Shown: in pieces, positions 7,729 to 12,015 of the stretch
Numbering within the stretch: the stretch's first letter is position 1
How the letters are laid out: the number at the start of each line of letters is the position of its first letter
Assembly (NCBI GenBank): GCA_019456245.1
Contig: VRUF01000017.1
Location: 12,676 to 24,690, forward strand
DNA length: 12,015 nucleotides
Reading direction: 5' to 3'
DNA from: Planctomycetota bacterium
Lineage (GTDB): Bacteria > Planctomycetota > Phycisphaerae > Sedimentisphaerales > Anaerohalosphaeraceae
Position numbers and translations under genes: made by a program
Notes under the pieces: model-generated
Told to the model about the DNA's origin: nothing
Database searches by the model: none
The model's input: the letters and a program-made list of their open reading frames with translations, nothing else

Positions 7729-8391
7729 CTATGGTTTCATGTAGATGGTCGGCTGAATATATTTAAACTTATGTTCGATGCCGGTTAATGATTCCGAATG
7801 TCCCGTAAATAAGATGCCGCCTGAATCCAGCAAATCCCAATACCTGTTTATCAAACGTTCCTGTGTAGATTTCTCGAAGTATATCATTACGTTTCTACAG
7901 AATATAAAGTCCAGCGGACCCTTTATGGGCCAATCATTCATGAGATTCAAGTATTTGAAGATAACGGTATCTCTTAGTTCTTTGCTTACCTTGAATGCTT
8001 TTCCGTCCCTATCGTTATGGGGTATCAGATACTTTCGTTTTTGATTTAAGGAGACGGGCGATACCCTTTCGGCGTCATATATGCCGGCTTTTGCGGTTTC
8101 AAGTATGCTTGTGGAGATGTCAGTCGCCAGAATTTTAACGTCCCATCGTCCTTGCCCCTGTGTGGATTCGAGCAGTGATATAGCTATGGAATAAGGTTCT
8201 TCTCCTGATGAGCATCCTGCACTCCATGCCCTTATTTTAAAATTGCTGTTTTTCTTTTTTTGTTCCATCAGGGCGGGTAAGAATCTGTCCGTCAGGAAAT
8301 CAAAATGCTGTTTTTCACGGAAAAAACTTGTGAGGTTTGTACTAAGTGAGTCGATGAGTGTCGAAAACTCTCTTCCGGATTGATCATTCAT
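7729..8391 (-). CDS. cheR: CheR, C-terminal part: receptor methyltransferase domain (frame-split)
   Basis: This 220-residue frame encodes the methyltransferase part of CheR, which uses S-adenosylmethionine to methylate receptor glutamates. It starts with the family's LSTNLTSFFRE segment (17-26), followed by the SAM-binding loop GCSSGEEPYS (59-68), the acidic strand end ATDIS (89-93) and FCRNVMIYF (164-172). The ATG at 8391 overlaps the stop of the N-terminal frame in a TAATG. No good Shine-Dalgarno precedes it, so expression would depend on translational coupling. The two frames together make a protein of about 282 residues, a normal CheR length. Either one A is missing from the A4 tract at 8396-8399, or the gene is really split; the break falls between the helical CheR_N domain and the catalytic domain. 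Confidence 0.85.
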   Translation of the reverse strand: MNDQSGREFSTLIDSLSTNLTSFFREKQHFDFLTDRFLPALMEQKKKNSNFKIRAWSAGCSSGEEPYSIAISLLESTQGQGRWDVKILATDISTSILETAKAGIYDAERVSPVSLNQKRKYLIPHNDRDGKAFKVSKELRDTVIFKYLNLMNDWPIKGPLDFIFCRNVMIYFEKSTQERLINRYWDLLDSGGILFTGHSESLTGIEHKFKYIQPTIYMKP

Positions 8392-8399
8392 TACATTTT
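8391..8399 (-). other. Frame break in cheR with overlapping TAATG
   Basis: The A4 tract is at 8396-8399 (TTTT on the plus strand), just before the TAA stop at 8391-8393, which shares one base with the ATG at 8389-8391. A fifth A would fuse both frames into a standard CheR. No classical X-XXY-YYZ slippery heptamer is present. Confidence 0.75.
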
Positions 8400-8576
8400 C
8401 ATGTATTCTGGAAATGTGTTGAATTTTCCGAGTCGCAGTCTTTTTGCCAGTCGTGCGCGAACCAGTTCCTTTTTTCCGCTATGCAGATTAATTCCGCAGT
8501 GCTTATAGACCATATCACTGATGCTTCGGAAGTCTCTTTCGCTTAAAGTTATATTTTGTGTGACTAGTGCCTGCAT
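8391..8576 (-). CDS. cheR: CheR, N-terminal helical domain (frame-split)
   Basis: This 61-residue frame matches the CheR N-terminal domain: ISDMVYKHCGINLHSGKKEL, then ARLAKRLR and FPEYMK. In Salmonella CheR the corresponding helical region helps contact the receptor methylation site. It ends at TAA directly overlapping the ATG of the catalytic frame. An intact gene would read EYMK-N-V-MNDQ across the junction, which needs one more A. The ATG start lies 19 bases after the cheA stop, with a weak GGAA signal about ten bases upstream. On its own this fragment has no catalytic residues. Confidence 0.8.
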   Translation of the reverse strand: MQALVTQNITLSERDFRSISDMVYKHCGINLHSGKKELVRARLAKRLRLGKFNTFPEYMKM

Positions 8577-8595
8577 AAATAATATTCCAATAAAA

Positions 8596-9483
8596 TCAGT
8601 TCTGTGCCAGTTCCATCAGTCCTGGTATGTCAAGTATCAAGCTTATTTTTCCATCGCCCATGATCGCTCCGCCGGATACTCCTTTTGTTCCAGCTAAGCT
8701 ATCGCCGAGGCTTTTAATTACGACTTGCTGCTGTCCGAGCAATTCATCGACGAGCAGGCAACATTTTTTATTATTCTCTTCAACAATAACGAGTAGGGAC
8801 TCTGTCGGGTCCTTTGTTTTTGGAATAGCACCGAATAGTTTATAAAGGCGTACGAGAGGCAGAAGTTGTCCTCGTTCCACTAGCATTTCTCCACGATTCT
8901 GCACAGAAGAAAGCTGCTTAGCTTCGGGTCTAAGAGTTCGTACAATTGAATTTATCGGGATAATATAACGATCGTTTCCTATCGTTACGATCTGTCCGTC
9001 AATTATCGCCAGAGTTAACGGCAATCGAATAGTAAAAGTACTTCCTTTTCCAGGTGTCGAACTGATGTCGATTTTGCCGCGGAGTGCCTCGATGTTCTTT
9101 TTTACAACATCCATTCCGACGCCTCTGCCGGATACACTTGTAACCTTTTGGGCGGTTGAGAGTCCCGCGTGGAAGATAAGTTTGAATATTTCCTCATCAC
9201 TTAAATCGTGTCCAGATTCAACGAGACCATTGTCAATTGCTTTTTTCAAGATACGTTCTTTGTCGAGTCCCTTGCCGTCGTCTTCGATTTCAATGACAAC
9301 GTTTCCGGCCTGATGAAATGCTCTAAGTTCAATTCGTCCTATTGGATCCTTTCCCGCTTTGATCCTTTCCTCTGTAGATTCAACTCCATGGTCCGCTGAA
9401 TTTCGCACCATGTGGACGAGGGGATCGGCTATTTTTGTCGACGATATTTCGATCAAGCTCAGTATCCTCTCCTGATGTGACAA
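8596..9483 (-). CDS. cheA: CheA, C-terminal part: ATP-binding kinase domain end and CheW-like regulatory domain (frame-split)
   Basis: The frame gives 295 residues, but homology starts only at about residue 17; the first codons are an out-of-frame read of the upstream gene and the only nominal start is TTG, so this is the second half of a broken cheA. It carries the kinase ATP-binding boxes: N box HMVRNSADHG (24-33), G1 DDGKGLD (68-74), F box FKLIFHAGLS (100-109) and G2 GRGVGMD (119-125). The CheW-like P5 domain follows from about 163, with GQLLPLVRLYKLFG and LLVDELLGQQQVV, which docks to receptors and CheW. Joined with the upstream frame by removing one A at 9432-9436, the protein would be 697 residues. 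It ends 19 bases before cheR. Confidence 0.9.
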   Translation of the reverse strand: MSHQERILSLIEISSTKIADPLVHMVRNSADHGVESTEERIKAGKDPIGRIELRAFHQAGNVVIEIEDDGKGLDKERILKKAIDNGLVESGHDLSDEEIFKLIFHAGLSTAQKVTSVSGRGVGMDVVKKNIEALRGKIDISSTPGKGSTFTIRLPLTLAIIDGQIVTIGNDRYIIPINSIVRTLRPEAKQLSSVQNRGEMLVERGQLLPLVRLYKLFGAIPKTKDPTESLLVIVEENNKKCCLLVDELLGQQQVVIKSLGDSLAGTKGVSGGAIMGDGKISLILDIPGLMELAQN

Positions 9484-10690
9484 AGTTTATATCTTTGTCA
9501 GCTTTTTGTGAGAGGTCTCGAGTCAGTCTGGCCATTTTGTGGAATACAGAGGCGATAGGAACCATACGCATCGACATTGACAATTCCTGCAGTTCGCGAA
9601 TTAACTTTCCCTGGTGACCGATCTTACGATTCAACTCGTGATCTGTTGATGTTTTTCCGTTTGCCTGTTCGCTGACCATTAATTGAGCGATCACTAATTC
9701 ACCGGTCATGTTTATCAGATTGTCAAGCCTGGTGGTACTGACTTTTATCTTCTCATCGCTGGCATGGGCTTTTCGATTTACATTGTTTTGCGGAGCAGTG
9801 TACCCGGTTTTGGGATCATCTTTTTTATCTTCCAGGATGTCGTCGATTTTTTTATCGTCTTTCTCGCCCTGTGGTGTGTTGATGGCAATTTCTTCGACAT
9901 CCTGTCCCTGGGCAGAAGCTTCTAATTTCATTAGTAAGGCCGGCAGGGATTGGTCTTGATGTATGGGATTTCCATTCTCTACAGCCTGCTTCAGTGCGGC
10001 AATCATTTTTTTCAGCAGATCGATCGATTCGAAAATGACATCAGTATTTTTACCGGTGAGAGCCAACTTTCCATTTCGTGCAAGATCAAGCAGGTTTTCC
10101 GCTGAATGTGCCAGTGAACCTATTTCGGTGAGATTTAAAAAACCGGCCATTCCCTTTATTGTATGAAACGCCCGGAATATCTGGTTTATTACCTCATTGT
10201 CATCTGGCTTGGCTTCGAGTTCAAGTAATGCTGTTTCTGACGATTCGATATGCTTGTAAGCTTCTGTGATGAAATCCAACACTAACGGGACATCGTCCTC
10301 GTCAATACATGTAGCTTCAGGAGAGGGGGCTTTGTCGTTTTCGCATTCCGGTTCCTGCGGAGGTTCGAGATCGTCTGTTGTTTTATCCTGTGTGATCTGT
10401 TCTATGCAATCTTGAAGTTCTGTGACCGTTTTTGATATTGACTCGATTGATTCGTTGGTATCTTCAACTTCCTTTTGAAGTATTTTCTGTAAAAGTTCGG
10501 ATACATGGGAAGTTGTTCCTTTGGCCTGTTTTAGCAACTTGGCGGGTTCGTCTATCTCAGCGATATTTTTATCAATTTGTTCGATAATTGTCTGTAGATT
10601 TTCAAATTCTGACAGATCTGTATCGCTGAGCATATTTGTGCTATAGGCGGCCTGTTCCATGAGTTCAATTAATGTGTCTATATTCTGCAT
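9380..10690 (-). CDS. cheA: CheA, N-terminal part: phosphotransfer and dimerisation domains (frame-split)
   Basis: CheA is the histidine kinase that phosphorylates CheY- and CheB-type receivers. This 436-residue frame starts with an unusual helical extension (about 1-105) and an acidic linker. The P1 Hpt domain (about 130-240) has its phospho-histidine at His176 in FHTIKGMAGFL. An acidic, Lys-rich linker (about 255-312) stands where P2 would be; no P2 fold is recognisable. The P3 dimerisation helices follow (314-395, with LDNLINMTGELVIAQ and MRMVPI). Homology ends at K419 (GEDTELDRNIVDK); the last 17 residues are frameshifted read-through. The start is ATG, preceded by only a purine-rich AGAAAG. 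It is the first gene of the operon. Confidence 0.9.
   Translation of the reverse strand: MQNIDTLIELMEQAAYSTNMLSDTDLSEFENLQTIIEQIDKNIAEIDEPAKLLKQAKGTTSHVSELLQKILQKEVEDTNESIESISKTVTELQDCIEQITQDKTTDDLEPPQEPECENDKAPSPEATCIDEDDVPLVLDFITEAYKHIESSETALLELEAKPDDNEVINQIFRAFHTIKGMAGFLNLTEIGSLAHSAENLLDLARNGKLALTGKNTDVIFESIDLLKKMIAALKQAVENGNPIHQDQSLPALLMKLEASAQGQDVEEIAINTPQGEKDDKKIDDILEDKKDDPKTGYTAPQNNVNRKAHASDEKIKVSTTRLDNLINMTGELVIAQLMVSEQANGKTSTDHELNRKIGHQGKLIRELQELSMSMRMVPIASVFHKMARLTRDLSQKADKDINFVTSGEDTELDRNIVDKNSRSPRPHGAKFSGPWS
9432..9436 (-). other. Single-base frame break in cheA (A5 tract)
   Basis: Minus-strand GAC-AAAAA-TAGCC reads DKNSRSPR in the upstream frame. With four A it would read DKIADPLVHMVRNS, the expected CheA sequence into the N box. 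The break lies inside the kinase domain, so neither half could be a functional kinase alone. This argues for one broken or misread gene and against two real ones. Confidence 0.85.
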
Positions 10691-10894
10691 ACCACTTTCT
10701 TTCTTTTTTCAATATGTCCGTCACAAAACACTACGGTCTATAGTATTCTCGGCGTTTACGGGGCGGTCATGCATTTCGGAAAGTACCTGATTTTGGCAGA
10801 AAAGTTTATGGCGGGATTTAGTTTGGCGCAAATATTGCGTGAAAAACCGGATATTTATCGGACTGAAGAAAGATGCCGTTTATCGGCCATAAAA
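10691..10894 (-). promoter_or_regulatory. Leader region of the chemotaxis operon
   Basis: This 204-base gap separates the CBS gene from cheA, much longer than any gap within the operon. On the minus strand it holds, just after the CBS stop, a small hairpin GCCG-ATAAA-CGGC followed by ATCTTTCTT (10867-10889), a weak terminator at best. A second imperfect hairpin, CCGATA-AA-TATCCGG, follows (10847-10861). A candidate sigma-28 promoter overlaps both. The plus-strand open frame across it shows no family resemblance and runs into the CBS gene. Confidence 0.45.
10855..10882 (-). promoter_or_regulatory. Candidate sigma-28 (FliA-type) promoter upstream of cheA
   Basis: On the minus strand TAAA (10879-10882) is followed after 16 bases by TCCGATAA (10855-10862). 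The consensus is TAAA-N15-GCCGATAA, so the -10 differs at one position and the spacer is one base long. Flagellar sigma-28 commonly drives chemotaxis genes, which fits the location, but the leader to cheA would be about 150 bases. Treat as tentative. Confidence 0.3.
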
Positions 10895-12015
10895 TTATTT
10901 CAGCGGTGGAGCCTGGTTGGTTTTTCCTACAGTAGAGATGTTTGGATCAGTGTTTAGCAGTGCTTTGAGGATGTCGAGTACCGTTACGAGTCCGGAGACC
11001 TTTCCCTGTTGGTCAATTACAGGTAAACAATGTATGCCGGATTGGTTCATGGTATTCATTATTGCGGTAAGAGATGTGTCCTGTTTGATGGTTTGAACTG
11101 GCTTTGTCATTATCCACTTAACTCTGATTTGCAGTGTGGCGTCGTCTGTTGGCCTTCTCCATTTGGAAAATATCGGTTTTAGATATACGCTGATTGTTCC
11201 TGAGATGTCAGAATCAGAAATAAGTCCTTCCAGTGTGCCGCCGGTTCCTACCATAATATAGCCGGCATCTGCTTGCTGCATTTTTGTCATAACTTGCTGG
11301 ACAGTATCTTCTGGGTCGGCCCAAATCACTTGTTTTTGCATGACATCTTCGGCACATATCTTAGCACATATTGCCAGGTGTTCGCCGGGCAAATCCGCAG
11401 GTGACAGTATGATTCTTTGTATGGATTCTGAAACAAGTCCGTTGGGTAAATCCTCGGTCTCAGCCGGTTGCTGGGTATTGTCGATGATCGGTTCTGCCGG
11501 GGAGGTTGTTTGTTCAGCTTCGGCGGCAGGTTTTGCTGTTTCTTCCATTTCGGATTCAACGGTATTATCTACATCTGCTGTTTCAGCATCATCAACTACT
11601 GTATCAGCGGTTGCTTCGCGTTTGTGTTCTTCAGTGATACTCTCTTGCTGAGCACGCTCTTGAACTTTTGCCTCATCGTCAGTTGCGGCGGCCTTGTCTT
11701 CCGGTTCTTGAACTTTTGCAACCTCCTCAGTTGCAGCAGTATCCTGATCCTGAACCTCTTCTTCTGTTTTTTTATCTGTCGAAATGTCTTCTTTACTCTC
11801 AGCAACGGGGGTACTCTTGAAAATTTCGTCTTGAAAGATCACGCCGCAAAGGAATGCGGGGTAAGATTCAATTGTAATCTCATAAGGGATGAAAAGGAAT
11901 TCCTGATCACTTGGCAGGCCTATGTTTTCTTCCGGATCTGACCATGGGTCTCCGACAAATGTGTTGGTTTGGACGAAGTGACCGTGACCTTCAAATTCTT
12001 CACGAAAAACTCTGT
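10895..12015 (-). CDS. CBS-domain pair protein with acidic disordered linker (5' end outside window)
   Basis: The frame is open to the right edge (373 visible codons), so the start is outside. The GTG at 11842 is an unlikely start: it has no Shine-Dalgarno, and upstream codons continue as plausible protein (for example FVGDPWSDPEENIGLPS). The order is an unrecognised N-terminal segment (to about 11820), a Glu/Ala/Thr/Gln-rich, probably disordered stretch (about 11450-11815), then two CBS motifs in the last 165 residues. The first runs around VIWADPEDTVQQVM to GLISDSDISG, the second around WIMTKPVQTIKQDTSL to GLVTVLDIL. CBS pairs usually bind adenine nucleotides and regulate an attached or partner protein. 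No enzyme domain is visible in the window. It lies upstream of cheA in the same direction; a chemotaxis role is possible but unproven. Confidence 0.8.
   Translation of the reverse strand, partial: RVFREEFEGHGHFVQTNTFVGDPWSDPEENIGLPSDQEFLFIPYEITIESYPAFLCGVIFQDEIFKSTPVAESKEDISTDKKTEEEVQDQDTAATEEVAKVQEPEDKAAATDDEAKVQERAQQESITEEHKREATADTVVDDAETADVDNTVESEMEETAKPAAEAEQTTSPAEPIIDNTQQPAETEDLPNGLVSESIQRIILSPADLPGEHLAICAKICAEDVMQKQVIWADPEDTVQQVMTKMQQADAGYIMVGTGGTLEGLISDSDISGTISVYLKPIFSKWRRPTDDATLQIRVKWIMTKPVQTIKQDTSLTAIMNTMNQSGIHCLPVIDQQGKVSGLVTVLDILKALLNTDPNISTVGKTNQAPPLK
11658..11719 (-). repeat. Short direct repeat inside the disordered region of the CBS gene
   Basis: TCTTGAACTTTTGC occurs at 11658-11671 and again at 11706-11719 (plus-strand reading), a period of 48 bases or 16 codons. 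The protein shows AKVQEPEDKAAATDD followed by AKVQERAQQESITEE, with a more diverged EVQDQDTAATEE before them. This looks like in-frame tandem duplication that lengthened a flexible linker. Confidence 0.6.

Noticed and set aside
8391..8400. Programmed -1 frameshifting in cheR
   Set aside because: There is no slippery heptamer; slipping AAA back one base would pair with GAA. An indel or re-initiation at TAATG is simpler.
9380..9483. Two separate kinase genes as in split CheA systems
   Set aside because: Known split CheA proteins divide between domains; here the break is inside the ATP-binding domain and the second frame has only a TTG in out-of-frame sequence.
10880..10887. Exact GCCGATAA as a sigma-28 -10 element on the minus strand
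   Set aside because: No TAAA lies about 15 bases upstream, and the motif forms the arm of a small hairpin just after the CBS stop.
10769..10957. Plus-strand open frame across the cheA upstream gap
   Set aside because: It runs into the CBS gene on the other strand, has no clear Shine-Dalgarno and matches no family.
11840..11842. GTG at 11842 as the start of the CBS gene
   Set aside because: The frame continues upstream to the window edge with protein-like sequence and there is no Shine-Dalgarno before this GTG.
11468..11941. Plus-strand open frame of 157 codons opposite the CBS gene
   Set aside because: Its Cys/Phe-rich composition is the antisense image of a Glu/Ala/Thr-rich coding stretch.

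Overview
The window looks like a Planctomycetota genome, most likely class Phycisphaerae (Sedimentisphaerales or a relative). This is inferred from a very large secreted-type beta-helix protein that carries an InlB-like insert and a dockerin-like double EF-hand, next to a chemotaxis operon that includes CheD and a CheX-type phosphatase domain. No rRNA, tRNA, CRISPR array or insertion sequence was seen. Taxonomy rests on architecture alone.

Left part (1-4490, + strand): the 3' end of one giant gene, open to the left edge, with 1495 visible codons. It encodes, in order, the end of one parallel beta-helix, an InlB-like module, a second beta-helix built of coil repeats with Gly-rich insertions, a dockerin-like pair of calcium loops, and three Fn3/Ig-like modules. 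A strong bidirectional hairpin terminator follows at 4516-4547, between this gene and the converging operon. The rest of the gap up to 4847 has no gene but holds a nested inverted repeat.

Right part (4848-10690, - strand, read right to left): a compact chemotaxis operon cheA - cheR - cheD - REC/CheX fusion - orphan Hpt - cheB, with gaps of 14-41 bases. CheA phosphorylates response regulators, CheR and CheB methylate and demethylate receptors, and CheD deamidates them. The REC/CheX protein carries a CheY-like receiver and a complete CheC/CheX/FliY phosphatase motif on one chain. The Hpt protein could act as a phosphate shuttle or sink. No cheW, stand-alone cheY or receptor gene lies in the window.

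Two genes of this operon are broken as written. cheA has one A too many in an A5 tract just before its N box. cheR lacks one A at an A4 tract, leaving a 61-residue N-terminal domain and a methyltransferase domain joined by an overlapping TAATG. Opposite-sign single-base changes at A tracts in adjacent genes suggest base-calling error first, but decay or a genuine split (for cheR) is possible.

Far right (10895-12015, - strand): the 3' part of a gene for a protein with an acidic, Ala/Glu/Thr-rich disordered stretch followed by a CBS-domain pair. The 204-base gap between it and cheA contains small hairpins and a possible sigma-28 promoter.
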